Shown piece after piece: positions 38,339 to 49,011 of a DNA stretch of 64,000 nt. The stretch comes from Iris pallida. Lineage: Eukaryota > Streptophyta > Magnoliopsida > Asparagales > Iridaceae. Where the stretch lies: contig JANAVB010015600.1 of NCBI GenBank assembly GCA_029216955.1, positions 24,384,538 through 24,448,537 on the forward strand. The letters are read 5' to 3'. The notes beneath the pieces were generated by a model that was given only the letters and a program-made list of their open reading frames with translations, had not been told where the DNA came from and did not search any database. Positions within the stretch are counted from its first letter, which is position 1. The number at the start of each line of letters is the position of its first letter. Made by a program: the position numbers and the translations under genes.

Positions 38339-39216
38339 TGTTTGCAAAAACAAAAGTATTGAACTTTATTGATACAAACTATGTAATAAGATTACAAGAA
38401 TTCTGAGAAAGGTACAACTTTAGGAATCCAATCTAGAAGACGATTGCTTTATCCCTTGGACGATGTGAACTTTGAAGACGAAGCCTCTGAAGTTGAAGAC
38501 AACTCTGGAATTGAAGGCAAAAGCCTCGAAGTTGAAGGCAAAAGCCTCGGAAGAATGCAGCAGCACTTTGGCAAGAACTTCTGGACTCTCTGATCTCTGA
38601 TCTCTGATGCTTGATCCCCTTGAATGAAGACTTGAAACTCTATTTATAGAGTTCTGGAAATAACTAACTTTTAGTTATTTTGGACTGCGCATGATGGATT
38701 GCACAGCAATTGGATTGCGCAACAGTAGACTGCGCAGGCAGTTGCTGGATCGTGGGCCAACTGTCTTGGACACATGGCATCATTTGATTGAAATGTGCAT
38801 GATCGTGCATAGACAGTTGCCACATAATGAGCAATCGATGGCATGAATGCCACGTGTATTTGTTCATTTGTATTGGTAGAACGCGCAAACTGAATTGCGC
38901 ATGGCTTTAGATTGCGCAGACTTGGACTGCGCAGGAATGGATTGCGCTGCAAGCTGTCAGCCGTCCTCGAGCATTGTGCGGCACAATAAACGAACAGTCT
39001 CCTCATTCTTCGTGCTGTCAGCTGTCAGGAAGATTTGATTTGTGTCAGGTAATGATGACTTTTGCCACGTCAGCCTGTGCAGTTGGGAGTGTGCGTAAAC
39101 CAGTATGCGCAATCTGAAGGATGCGCAATCTGATGTCTGCGCAGTTCATTTGAAAGTTATATTTCTTGATTTTTTGTCTTTGTTGATGTGTGCAATTTGA
39201 TTTTTTAGGACCTACA
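38339..39216 (-). repeat. Element A 3' LTR
   Basis: On the minus strand it starts TGTAGGTCC and ends AAACA. It aligns with 47670-48852 (shared TAGGAATCC, CTAGAAGACGAT, GCTTTATCCCTTGGACGAT, TGCCACGT). A minus-strand TATA box lies at 38641-38648. The U3 part holds nine TGCGCA palindromes. Confidence 0.82.
38641..38648 (-). promoter_or_regulatory. TATA box of element A LTR
   Basis: TATAAATA on the minus strand inside CTCTATAAATAGAG; the same box is at 47847-47854 in element B's LTR. Confidence 0.7.
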
Positions 39217-39231
39217 AGACCCCCTTCAAAG
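39217..39231 (-). promoter_or_regulatory. Element A polypurine tract
   Basis: Minus strand CTTTGAAGGGGGTCT directly before the LTR start TGTAGG. Element B has the near-identical tract at 48853-48867. It primes plus-strand DNA synthesis. Confidence 0.8.
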
Positions 39232-39381
39232 TTTTCAAAATGTGAATTTATTCAAAATTTCGAAATACTTTGAATTTTGAAATTTGAATCAATTTGCGCA
39301 TGAAGTGAGCTGGCTGCGCAATCTGAGGGATTGTCCCTAATTTCAGACGCAATCTGAGGCGGCCGTTTCGTTTTCGAAAAC

Positions 39382-39389
39382 TATAAATA
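39382..39389 (+). promoter_or_regulatory. TATA box of the antisense PMD gene
   Basis: CTATAAATAGCCC lies about 100 bp upstream of the first exon of the plus-strand PMD gene and about 165 bp inside the element from the LTR. Confidence 0.7.
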
Positions 39390-39485
39390 GCCCTCTTCTT
39401 CATTTCATTTCTTTACTTTGCCTCCTTTGTGTTTGAGAGAAAGAGATTTTCGAGCGAACTTCGACTTCCTTCTCGGACGATCTTC

Positions 39486-42400
39486 TTGGCGCCCCGACGA
39501 TCCTCCGCCACCGCTAAGGGGAAGGCCTCCGCCGAATCATCGACTAGAGCTGCATGACGAGCTTCTCGTCATGAATTCGTGCATCCCACACTGATAGGTA
39601 GAGGACTTTAAATCAAAAACCCTTTTTAGGGTTTTGATCTCACTGTTCTTCAGAATCCATCTCTTTTTAGAGATGTGATCATACTACGCCACCCTCTTTA
39701 GGGTTCTGGTTGCACAAATCAGTTAGTTCTTCATTTTTATGAAGAACGACTTTCCGTGCAATCGGTTGAACTGTGCTTGACAGAAGTCAGCACAATTTGC
39801 TGATTTGCGCGAGATTGTTAGCGTAAACTGATGACTGTTTGTTTGCGCAGTCTGATGTTTACGCAAACTGATGTTGCGCAATCTGATGTTGCGCAATTTG
39901 ATGACAGAATTTTTTTGACTTGACTTATACTGACTTTTTGTTTCTTTCTGTCTGATGCAGTTAATACGAGAGAAGATCCAGAATACGAAACTTTTGTGGG
40001 AACTCTTTCAGAGTCAGAATATAAAGAGGATCTCTCTCATGTACATTATCCCCAATATGATCTGCCAACCTCTCGTCAAGCTATTCTGATATCCCAAGAC
40101 AATGAAACTTTGCTGTGTTTGATGAATGGACAACCTCTGGAGTCAGCAGACGCTGTTATTCACAAGAAATCCTTATTCCTGTTCGGTGATGCTTTTGAGA
40201 AAATCTCTCAACCGAGACCGAGGATGGAAGAAAGAGTTGTCCATCAGGAGGATAGGACATTCTTTATACCAGATATTTCCCGCTGCCTCCTTTTATCTCG
40301 GTATGCTCATGCGAGCTATCCGAGGAAGATGGAAGGGAACCTTACACCTTTCCAAGACGCTCGTGCGGGAAAGATTTTTGTGAAGAAGGGGCCAAATAGG
40401 AAGGATATGTTCAATAGTTCCTCAGACCGATACAGTGTCTTGTTGAGAGGTCTGAAACCTGGTTGCATTCCGCCAGAGAATTCTTCTTTGTTGATGCCTG
40501 TCAGAACTCCGATATTCGCAAACGAGTTTGCGAAGGTCGAGGGGAAATACCCAGAGCAGGACCTTAGGTTAACTGGACTGGTGAATCCAGATTTCAAAAG
40601 ATGGAACTGCATAGCAAACTAGATTCTGACCCAGTTTGAACACAAACTACAGCAGATCAATTTGTACCAAGCAGTGCATGCCACTGTCTATGGTTTTGCC
40701 CCCAACTCACATATGTTCTTGGCTCTGGCTGAAAGATATAATTATAGAACAGGGACTTTCATGACCCTTGGCGGAGAGATGGGGTTGGCTCTCCACGAGA
40801 TGAAGTATATCTCGTACTTGCCAATGGCAGACGCTCCATATGAAGAATTTGTTCCAACCAATGATGAGTTGGACAAACTTAGAAAGGAAAATACAGCAAT
40901 GGTAGCAGTCTTTGAAGAACTGCTATGCCACTACAAGATCTGTTCTTTATTTTACAAAAGTGGCACACCCAATACTTGTTACTCGTCAAAATGGCTGCCT
41001 TATATGTTTCTTAATCATATAGAAGAGAAGAAGACTAAGGAGCACGACAGATGCTATCCTGATTTCTTCAAGCCATTGAGCAATACAGAAGTTATGAAGT
41101 TGATGGAAAGCAGTGGCAATTTTGATAAAGAAATGAAAGATGATCATCAATGTCCTCCTTTAAAGAAAGGGGACAATCTTGAAAGCTACTTGAGAATGGG
41201 ATATAGACCCATGTCAAAAGAAGCCCAACTGGCAGGGTTTCTGACATATTGGCTACGTCGATTCGTAGTCCCAGGATCCAGTACCGTAGACCGATTTCAT
41301 CGCGGTGTTCTCTTCGCCGCCGTTAAATTAGTCTTCGACTACAAAGTGGATCTTCTATCAGCGATAACTTGCAGGTTGAATGCCAGTCTTCGTCTATATG
41401 TTGACCTGATGTTGAAAGCCAAAGGAGAAAAAGAATTTTCCCGGCTAGAATTGCCATACACATATCTATTCGGGTGGTTGCTTCTTCATCACCTTACTCT
41501 GATGGACCCCGGCATAGGAGCAGTCGACGGCAGCTTTCTGCGAAGGTACTCTCATAGTAAGTGGAAGTACACTTCTTTGAGCTAATGTAGATACGCTCTG
41601 AATCTGAACAGAGGATGGAACTTTTGTTGTGCTCCTCTCCCCGCTGGATATGATCAAATGCCGACGAACATGGTTGACTCGAAGATGCAACCTCTAAGCC
41701 GTGTAGCCTTTGAATAGTTGAAGATAATTCGACCATCCCATTTGGTGTACCGGTTCGAAGAGGAATGTTATTTAGAACCATATCTTCCAAGTCGATTTGC
41801 TCGGCAGTTCGGGTATGATCAGTTCCATGTAGGAAATGCCATCACATGCCTTCAAGGAAAGGGCTTTTTGATAGATGGGGCCCGAGCTTGGGCTTATTAT
41901 AATGCTCGAGATACGAAGGTCACGTTCTCGATGCCTGCAAATTGCGACCATGGCCCATGGATGCTATTTACATATTCAGTGTTCTATACATCTGCGAACA
42001 CCTTTGCTGAGAACTTCAATCTCGCAGATAGTTTTGCATCTTCAATAAGATTAAAGAAGGGAAGAGTCGCCTTGTCGCTCCCTGAAAATGATGAGGTACA
42101 TGAGCCGACAGATGTACCTTTAGAAGCTTCAGGGGACATTATGTTCCCTGATGAGACAAACGCGGCACTGCGTGTCTCTTTGAAGGTGGGTAGATCTTCT
42201 GCAAAGAAGAGGAGAAGAGAGGAGCCTCCCGCTCCGACAGCCAAAAAGAAATTGATATTAGATCATTCTTCGGAAAAAATCACCACGAGGTCTCAATCTC
42301 GGCAACTGGCCGAGACAAATCAAGAAGCTACCACACCAACTTCCATGCAAAGACAAATTAAACCAATAAATGTAGAGAGTCCTGAAAGACCTTTGCATAG

Positions 42401-44126
42401 AAAGAAAAGGTTAGTCGAAAGAGGACAACTAACAGGCTCTTCTTCCAGACAAATCCCGTCTTCAATAGTAGCAGACGCTGTAGCAGGAATTATAATGTCA
42501 TCTCCCACTCCCATTCCTGAGTCTGATCAAAGGGAAGATTTTGAGCCAATAGAAGAGATGAATCAGAGAAATGAGGCCGACGAGCCCATAGAAGAAGAAG
42601 AACAAGTTGTTGCACGTTCTTCTCCACCTGCTACAAAGATGATTGAAATTCCTCCTACTCCTAGAACCCTTCGCGAAGAGGAGGAACATGAAGTGATTGC
42701 AGCTCTAGAAGGTTGCGACTACGGCCTGATGGAAGACTATACTGACCAAGCCGTAACTACCAGCGGGAATGCACCAGAAGGAGGTGAAGATGAGGAGAGC
42801 TCTTCATTTAAAAATGAAGATATACAAGATCCCGACAGGGATGATGAAGAACACATGTCTCCTACTGTTGCCGATGATACTTCAGATCCTAAGAAGGATA
42901 TTGAAGTAGAGGCGTCCTCAGAAAAAGTAGCAGATAAAGAATTTCCAGAAGAAACTCCCGCCACTGATCCTCAAGGTATAGAATGGAATTAGCAATCTTC
43001 TTTAAAATAGATTAACAGCTAATATCTTTATTTATATTTCCTGTAGATCTTGAGACTCTTCCAATACCTCCGACGTGCCTGGCCATCATGTCCGTAACGA
43101 CGGTGATGGTTAGTAGCAGTCATCATCTATCTTGTGGTTCTGAAGCGGGCCGTAGCCAAGCTGTTGCAGCTGAAGCTACTTCTGCTCAACTGGAGTCCAT
43201 TCCTGCAGGGGATAGGCTCATTGCTGGATCGAATCAAGGTAAGACTGTCTTTATTTGATCTTCTTGATTATTAGCAAATGATCGGCAAAATGACAATTTT
43301 ACTTTTGCAGAGGAACAACCAGGAGGGGTGACTAGCTCCACTTTGGCTCCTCTATTCAAAGAGCCTGCCATTCAGACACGAGAGATTGAACGTCCTGCTG
43401 CCTCGTCCTTAACAGGAGTAGCTGCGACTCCTGGGACTCTGGCAATTAATCAGTAAGTCGTCCAATCGTTCACCCGATGCTTCTTTGAATCCTTGGGACC
43501 TCTAGTTCATAAGATGATGGATAAAGAGGGTGCTGATTTTTCCATGGTTAGAAATCCGACTTCTATGTTGGTGAGGGCTATAAAGGAACAAGGAGACGAA
43601 GCTCAGGCCACTCTCCTTGATCATATACTGAATGAGATGGAAGTCTCCATAAAGAATTATAAGGAGCTCAACGCAGAGGAAGTGGAGTCTCTAGTGTAGG
43701 CAGAATTCGAACGAATGGCTCAGGAAGCTGATATTGAAAGGGTGAACCTTCAAAACCTCTTGGAAGCATACTCCACAAAATCTGCTGAATATAACTCCAA
43801 GCTGGAATCAGTGACCTTGATGGCTGAGAGAAAAGAGAAAAGAGCTGCTGAGCTGAGAGCAGAAATTGCTCGTCTCTAGGAAGAATTAGAAAATAAAGTT
43901 ACTGATCATCAGCTTGCAGTCCAGCAGATCAATGCTCTGATTCAGGAGAGGGATGAGTACGTGGCAGCTCATGATGCCGAGATTACTCGTCGAACGGTGA
44001 CCATGCCCGTTTTCAATAAAAAAAACCGGGATGGAAGAGGCTAGAAGGAGGGTGACGTCCACTCGTGACGAACGGCTGCAGACTCTGAAGCAGCAGATTG
44101 CCAACTTGATAATTCCTCCATCTTAG
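39486..44126 (+). pseudogene. Antisense spliced gene in element A: plant mobile domain protein with acidic and coiled-coil regions
   Basis: Four exons fit: 39486-39597, 39961-42975, 43047-43238, 43311-44126. All three introns are GT-AG (363, 71 and 72 bp), phase 1, and splicing keeps one frame. The protein shows PMD traits: AFLTYW-like AGFLTYWLRRFVVPGSS (near 41236), a hydrophobic block, and LVYRFEEECYLEPYLPSRF followed by ARQFGYDQ (41739-41823). After it come an acidic, serine-rich stretch and a coiled coil (43700-43990). PMD proteins of the MAIL type act in plant gene silencing, and PMD is often carried by transposons. The copy is dead: stops at 39555, 40620, 41583, 41715, 43454, 43697 and 43877, and a frameshift in an A-run near 44020. 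The first codon is TTG where ATG is expected. Confidence 0.78.
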
Positions 44127-44193
44127 TGGAACATTTTGTACTTTTTTGTCTTTTTGTAGTACATGTGCTTCTGTAATGCCTCATATTTTGGTT

Positions 44194-44199
44194 AATAAA
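44194..44199 (+). terminator. Polyadenylation signal of the PMD gene
   Basis: AATAAA about 70 bp after the stop codon at 44124-44126. Confidence 0.55.
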
Positions 44200-44273
44200 A
44201 GACATTTTGTAGTGGCTCTATTATTTGTTGCATATCTTGTTTAGATATAAATAATAGAGATAGAAAATATATT

Positions 44274-44361
44274 CAGAGGTGCATGACATGATATATTTCT
44301 TGATAATTTTGTAGAAAATAATTATATTCATTATATCTGCTCAGAGGTAATATGGACGTGG
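44274..44361 (-). repeat. 3' UTR motif copies shared with Tat-1 and element B
   Basis: On the minus strand two copies end in ACCTCTGA, 68 bp apart; the second (44341-44360) reads CACGTCCATATTACCTCTGA, matching ACGTCCTCATTACCTCTGA of Tat-1. Confidence 0.65.
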
Positions 44362-44472
44362 CAGAATATAATTTTGTCGAATATTATTATTTTAAATTGA
44401 CAACATAATCGAAAACGACAAGTTGCTGATGTGGATGATGAACGATGATGAATCGTCAATATATGTGAGATG

Positions 44473-44802
44473 AACGGGAAAACCGTCAAATGATGGAATA
44501 AACGGACAAACCGTCAAAATGGATGATAACGAACGGATGAACTGTCAAGTGATGATGAATGAACGGGTAAACCGTCAAATGATAATGAACGGGTGAACCG
44601 TTAGGTGATAATGAACGGGCGAACCGTCGGGTGATAATAAATGAACGGATGAACCGTCGAAATGAATATGAATGGATGAACCATCAGATGAATGTAATGA
44701 ACGGACGAACCGTCGGGTAATAATGAACGGGCGAACCGTCGGGTGATAATAAATGAACGGATAACGAACCGTCAAGTGAATTGAATGAATGGATAAACCG
44801 TC
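44473..44802 (+). repeat. Array of about 12 mini-hairpins (AACGGNNNAACCGTC) upstream of the 107-codon gene
   Basis: Units such as AACGGGCGAACCGTC recur every 25-34 bp, separated by TGATAAT/TGAATGAAT spacers. In nearly all, ACGG and CCGT are inverted around about five bases. Two units have lost pairing bases (AATGG...). Three further units occur at the same place in element B (51031-51104). Confidence 0.88.
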
Positions 44803-44841
44803 AAATGAATGTGTCGCTTCGTTGTTTGGAGAACTTCTGCC

Positions 44842-44849
44842 TATAAATA
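44842..44849 (+). promoter_or_regulatory. TATA box of the 107-codon gene, element A
   Basis: GAACTTCTGCCTATAAATA is present in both copies of the cassette (the other TATA box at 51144-51151), 48 bp ahead of the ATG. Confidence 0.75.
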
Positions 44850-44896
44850 GAACAGAAATCTGACAGGAATGAGCACTTCCACTTTTTAACATAAAA

Positions 44897-45220
44897 ATGT
44901 CGTCTGGAGAAGCATCGAAGAAGGCTGAACTCGCTCTGAAGGTTGAGACGGGCACTGAAGAACGACCTGCCGATCCAGTTCAGCCAAAGGAGGGAGAAGC
45001 AGACGAAGGCTCGTCTGCGCCCAAGCCACCGCGGGACATCCTGAACTTTCTGCTTGAGCCAGGAAGGACTGAAGAAGAGGAAGCCATGAGGATGGCTGCT
45101 TGCAAGTTTCTGGTGGGTTCCAGCAAGGAGGTTCTCAGCTCCTTTGCTGACCGTGTCTTTGAGAAGGACGGCAGTGGTCCACGTCCAAATGTAGAGAAGG
45201 ATGATAGTGACCTTCCTTAA
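44897..45220 (+). CDS. Small antisense ORF of element A (107 aa, function unknown)
   Basis: ATG to TAA, uninterrupted. The product is hydrophilic: a lysine- and glutamate-rich N-terminal third, a proline-rich joint (SAPKPPRDILNFLLEP), an acidic run TEEEE, then the best conserved part, AMRMAACKFLVGSSKEVLSS, and a charged tail ending DSDLP. No signal peptide, membrane segment or known domain is seen. The second copy at 51199-51522 has the same length with about 14 replacements, none in the AMRMAACKFLV block. It lies antisense to pol, just beyond the pol stop, with its own TATA box. Extra antisense ORFs are known in Tat elements; this one I do not recognise. Confidence 0.72.
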   Translation: MSSGEASKKAELALKVETGTEERPADPVQPKEGEADEGSSAPKPPRDILNFLLEPGRTEEEEAMRMAACKFLVGSSKEVLSSFADRVFEKDGSGPRPNVEKDDSDLP

Positions 45221-45244
45221 TATTATGTATTATCATTCATGATA

Positions 45245-45266
45245 AAATAAAATTCGAATTTTATTT
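45245..45266. terminator. Perfect 22-bp palindrome with AATAAA on both strands
   Basis: The half-site AAATAAAATTC is followed directly by its exact reverse complement. It sits between the stop of the plus-strand 107-codon gene (45220) and the stop of minus-strand pol (45307), so one element could supply polyadenylation signals to both convergent transcripts. Element B has a decayed version near 51545. Confidence 0.6.
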
Positions 45267-45306
45267 ATGAACTTGAACTTGTTTGATGATTTACAAGCAT
45301 TTACAT

Positions 45307-47669
45307 TTATATATAATACTTTTTAAGGAACCTGCCTTTGATAGGCATCATTGCAATTCGTCCATCGAGCTCTAAGAGTTGATAAGCTCCATTTGAGAAG
45401 ACTTTGCTCACAATATAGGGACCTTCCCACTTTGAGTCGAATTTGCCTTTGCTCATATGAGTCATAGTCATAGGACGTCTGACCGCTAGAACAAGTTCTC
45501 CTTGCTGAAAGGCTCTGACTTTAACTTTGCGGTTGAAAGTCTTAGAGATACGAGCTTGGTATAACTCAATATGCTGTTGAGCCATTAACCGCTTCTCATC
45601 AAGTGCTTCTAATTCTTGAAGTCGAAGAAGATCGTTATTCTCTGTAGTAAGCTCATTAGCAATGGCAATCCTTAAGGAAGGAATTTGCAGTTCCAGAGGA
45701 AGAGCAGCTTCACAGCCATACACCAGAGAAAAGGGTGTAAAGCAAGTAGGATTACGGACTGTAGTTCGGTAGGCCCAAAGACATTCACCAAGCTTCTCGC
45801 TCCAGTTCCGTTTATTAGTAGATACAAACTTCTTGAGGAGTTTAATGATGGTTTTGTTAAAAGCTTCAGCCAAACCATTAGCAGCAGGATTGTAGGCTGT
45901 CGAGGCGATATTATCAATCCGATGATCATTACAGAATCTAGTGAATTTCTGGCTGATGAATTGAGGTCCATTGTCATGGATGATTCTTCTTGGTACACCA
46001 AATCTTTAGATGACGTGGTGTTTGACGAAGTTGATAACGCTACTGGTCTTGACTTCAGCCAAAGGTATAGCTTCAGCCCACTTGAAAAAGTAGTCCGTTA
46101 TTGCTAGTATGAATCGATGTCCTCTAGAAGAAGGAGGATTGATAGGACCTATGACATCCATGCCCCAAGCTTCAAAAGGCCAGGAGGCAGCAGTTGGATG
46201 TAGGAATTCCGATGGTTGATGAATAAAATCTGTATGGATTTGACAAGCTCGACATTTCCTTGTATATTCAATGGCATCTGATAACATAGAGGGCCAATAG
46301 TAACCCATGCGTCGGATGCGATCCTGTAGCTTAGGACCGGGTTGATGTGCTCCACAGACACCGTCATGAGCTTCGCGCAACACTTGCTTTGCTTCATCAC
46401 CAGCGAGACAGCGTAGGAGAAGACCGTCATAAGTTCGCCGATAGAGTGTCTTGGTGCTTTGATTATAGTAGAATCTGAGAGATCGCTGTCGAACACTTGT
46501 AGCCTCCTTAGGATCTTCGGGGAGTATGTCATGAACCACGAATTCGATGAAAGGAGTTCTCCAGTCTTCATCAATAACATTGACTTCAGCAAGATTGCTG
46601 AATTCAATATTACGATTGTTTTCGATGCAGAATAATTCTCGGTTGGAGATAACCACCACCTGCTATCTTTTGACAGGGATGGCTAAGACAGCTGCAAGAT
46701 TAGCCAGGGCATCTGCCTCAGTATTGCAAGCTCGTCGAACATAGTCGATGAAGAAAGCTTTAAATGATGTAGCTATGTTGATTGCTGCTTCATGATAAGG
46801 CACCAGGTCTTGATGACGGACTACATAGGTTCCTCTAACCTGGTTGACAACCAGCTTAGAGTCACCGTAGACTTCAAGATATTCGACGTCCAGTTGTTTG
46901 GCTAACTGAAGGCCGATGAGTAGGGTATTATATTCTGCTACGTTGTTGGAGCAGGGTTCATCTAGAGAGTAGGCTCTTTGGATGGTTGATCCGTCTGGAG
47001 AAACAAGAACAACCCCGACTCCTGCAATAATGGCACCATTTGGTCCGATTCTGGATGCACCATCAAAGAATTGACGCCATGTTGGAAATTCTTCAGAGAT
47101 CATATTGACTTCCAATGTCTCATCTAGAATTTCGTCATAAAGCTTGGATGTTTCTGGCACAGGATGAGCTGCTAAGAAATTTGCGAGCGCTTGACCCTTG
47201 ACAGACTTTTGTGGAACATATACCATGTCATATTGGGCTAGAAGAATGGCCCATGTAGCCAGCCGAGAATTGAGTGTGCTGGGCTTCTTCATGAGTACCC
47301 GAAGAGGATTAACTCGGGATATAACATGAATAGTTTGTCCAATGATGTAATGCCTCGTCTTTTGCACAGCAAACATAAAAGCTAGGCATTCTTTTTTGAC
47401 CGGACTATAACGGTGTTCAGCACCAATCATAGTACGACTGAGATAGTAGATGGCCTGTTCATGACCTTCTTTATTCTTTTGGGCAAGTAAAGCACCCAAT
47501 GAGTGATCCATAGCACGGACATACATTAAGAATGGTATGCCTGAAATTGGCGGCACCAAGACTGGTGGATTCATGAGATATTGTTTGATGTCGTCGAATG
47601 CTCGTTGACATTCTTCAGTCCAAATGAAAGATACACCCTTCTTCATTAGTTGAGTAAGTGGTCTGCAGC
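45307..47669 (-). pseudogene. pol: Element A pol: RNase H, archaeal RNase H and integrase, broken
   Basis: One minus-strand frame begins at CRPLTQLMKKGVSFIW (47669) and ends at 45307 with KKYYI. It covers RNase H (YYLSRTMIGAEHRYSPVKKE), the second RNase H (WRQFFDGASRIGPNG ... YGDSKLVVNQVRG ... NTEADALANLAA), and integrase with an intact zinc finger (CRACQ) and DNGPQF and GLAEAFN catalytic motifs. Stops are TAG at 46663-46665 and TAA at 46006-46008. Reverse transcriptase and gag are absent because element B's LTR adjoins at 47670. It is better kept than Tat-1: no frameshift is seen. Confidence 0.9.
47665..47669. repeat. Expected left target duplication of element B (GCAGC)
   Basis: The five bases of element A pol next to the terminal TG of element B's LTR. 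The partner copy would lie to the right of the window, so this is a prediction. Confidence 0.45.
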
Positions 47670-47846
47670 TGTTTACCATAAATAAATTCACTTTATTTAT
47701 TATATTTCTGGGAAAATACAACTGTAGGAATCCGATCTAGAAGACGATCGCTTTATCCCTTGGACGATACGAAGAAGAAAAGCTCTCTAGAATTTTACAG
47801 CAATTTAGATATCTGTGCATCTGTACAATGAATGAGAAAAGTACTC

Positions 47847-47854
47847 TATTTATA
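47847..47854 (-). promoter_or_regulatory. TATA box of element B LTR
   Basis: Minus strand CTATAAATAGAG; same position relative to the LTR end region as in element A. Confidence 0.7.
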
Positions 47855-48059
47855 GAATCAAAAATAACTGCAAAGATAACTGTTTTTACAACCTGTACAT
47901 AGTTGAGAATCATGCAGGATTCAACATACGCAAGGTTATGAGCAGTTACTGGACGTGGCCTGTAACTGTTGGACACATGGCAATCGTTCATGAGTCCTGT
48001 GTAAGTTACAGGACACGCAGGTGAGAGATCAGTGGCATGGCTGCCACGTACTCCAATTT

Positions 48060-48320
48060 GATGAAATCTATGCAGACTTGTTGAAGACGAAATCCACGCA
48101 GCCTTGTTGAGGACGAAATCTACGCAGACTTTGTTGAAGATGAAATCCACGCAGCCTTGGTTGAGGATGAAATCTACGCAGCCTTGTTGAAGACAAAATC
48201 CACACAGACTTGGTTGAGGATGAAATCCACGCAGCCTTGTTGAAGACAAAATCCACGCAGACTTGGTTGAGGATGAAATCCACGCAGCCTTGTTGAAGAC
48301 AAAATCCACACAGACTTGGG
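48060..48320. repeat. 26-27-bp tandem array in element B LTR, about ten units
   Basis: Units read GAAATCCACGCAGCCTTG then TTGAAGAC, alternating between CAGCCTTG and CAGACTTG forms, so there is a partial two-unit higher order. It lies upstream of the minus-strand TATA box, in U3. Confidence 0.9.
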
Positions 48321-48852
48321 GCAAAAAGCTTCAGAATACACGCTAACTGGAAGCAGAAAGCTCAGAATTCACGCAAGCTTGAGGAAGGAACATAGAAGTT
48401 TAAAATACACGCAGACTTGAGTCAGAACTGCCAGCTGTCTTGATTCGACGCGCCTCGACTGATATAAGATCTCTGACATTTGATTGCCTTGTCAGTCACA
48501 TTAAATGACAATAAGGTCTTTTTGGCACGCCAACTTGGTGAAGGCTGAGTCTTGTTGAAGAAGATTTCAAAAATCACGTAATAGTCGGCTGTGATCTCTC
48601 GAGTTCCGTGCATACGTGGCATACGAAAAGATATTCTTTGACTGTAGTGTTGTTAGTCATAATGATACTCTGACAAATGATGAGCTATATCTGCGTATAT
48701 TTGAGGAAATAGTCTGGTAGAACCCAGCATAACTTTTAAACATTGTCTTGATCAATTCAGCGTGACTTTTAGACGTTGTCCTGATCAACTCAGCGTGACT
48801 TTTAGATTTTGTCCTGATCAACTCAGCGTGACTTTCATTTTTGAGGCCTACA

Positions 48853-48867
48853 AAACCCCCTTCAAAG
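48853..48867 (-). promoter_or_regulatory. Element B polypurine tract
   Basis: Minus strand CTTTGAAGGGGGTTT directly before TGTAGGCC. Confidence 0.8.
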
Positions 48868-49011
48868 TTTTCGAAAGTTGAAAGGACTTCAAAATTTTGA
48901 AATACTTTGAAAACATGCAAATGAACTTATTAAATGTCATGATGACTTTTCATTTTTCGAGACTGATTGAATCCAATTTAAGGTGGAATATGAACCGCCG
49001 GCGAGCTCCTT

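Larger units (their letters stand above)
38339..47669 (-). mobile_element. Tat element A: 3' half of a minus-strand Tat retrotransposon
   Basis: Reading leftward: pol (47669 to 45307), a 6-kb 3' region with two antisense genes, a polypurine tract (39231-39217) and the 3' LTR (39216-38339). Pol stops abruptly at 47669 in the region between reverse transcriptase and RNase H, where element B's LTR starts. A was therefore interrupted by B and its 5' half should lie to the right of the window. The left flank ATCAC (38334-38338) is the expected target duplication. Confidence 0.82.
47670..48852 (-). repeat. Element B 3' LTR
   Basis: Minus strand starts TGTAGGCC and ends TAAACA. It aligns with element A's LTR but is 300 bp longer because of a 26-27-bp tandem array in U3. 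A minus-strand TATA box is at 47847-47854. The polypurine tract to its right shows that this is a 3' LTR, which is why A and B are separate elements and not one element with two LTRs. Confidence 0.82.

Noticed and set aside
44575..44955. 126-codon minus-strand frame over the hairpin array
   Set aside because: It is produced by the repeat unit lacking stops, overlaps the promoter of the 107-codon gene, and has no counterpart in element B.
39216..47670. Elements A and B LTRs as the two LTRs of one element
   Set aside because: Both have a polypurine tract on the same (right) side, so both are 3' LTRs; also no primer site or gag lies beside 47670, where pol is cut mid-gene.
48060..48320. CRISPR-like array of regular 26-27-bp units
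   Set aside because: Units are contiguous without unique spacers, and the context is a plant LTR.
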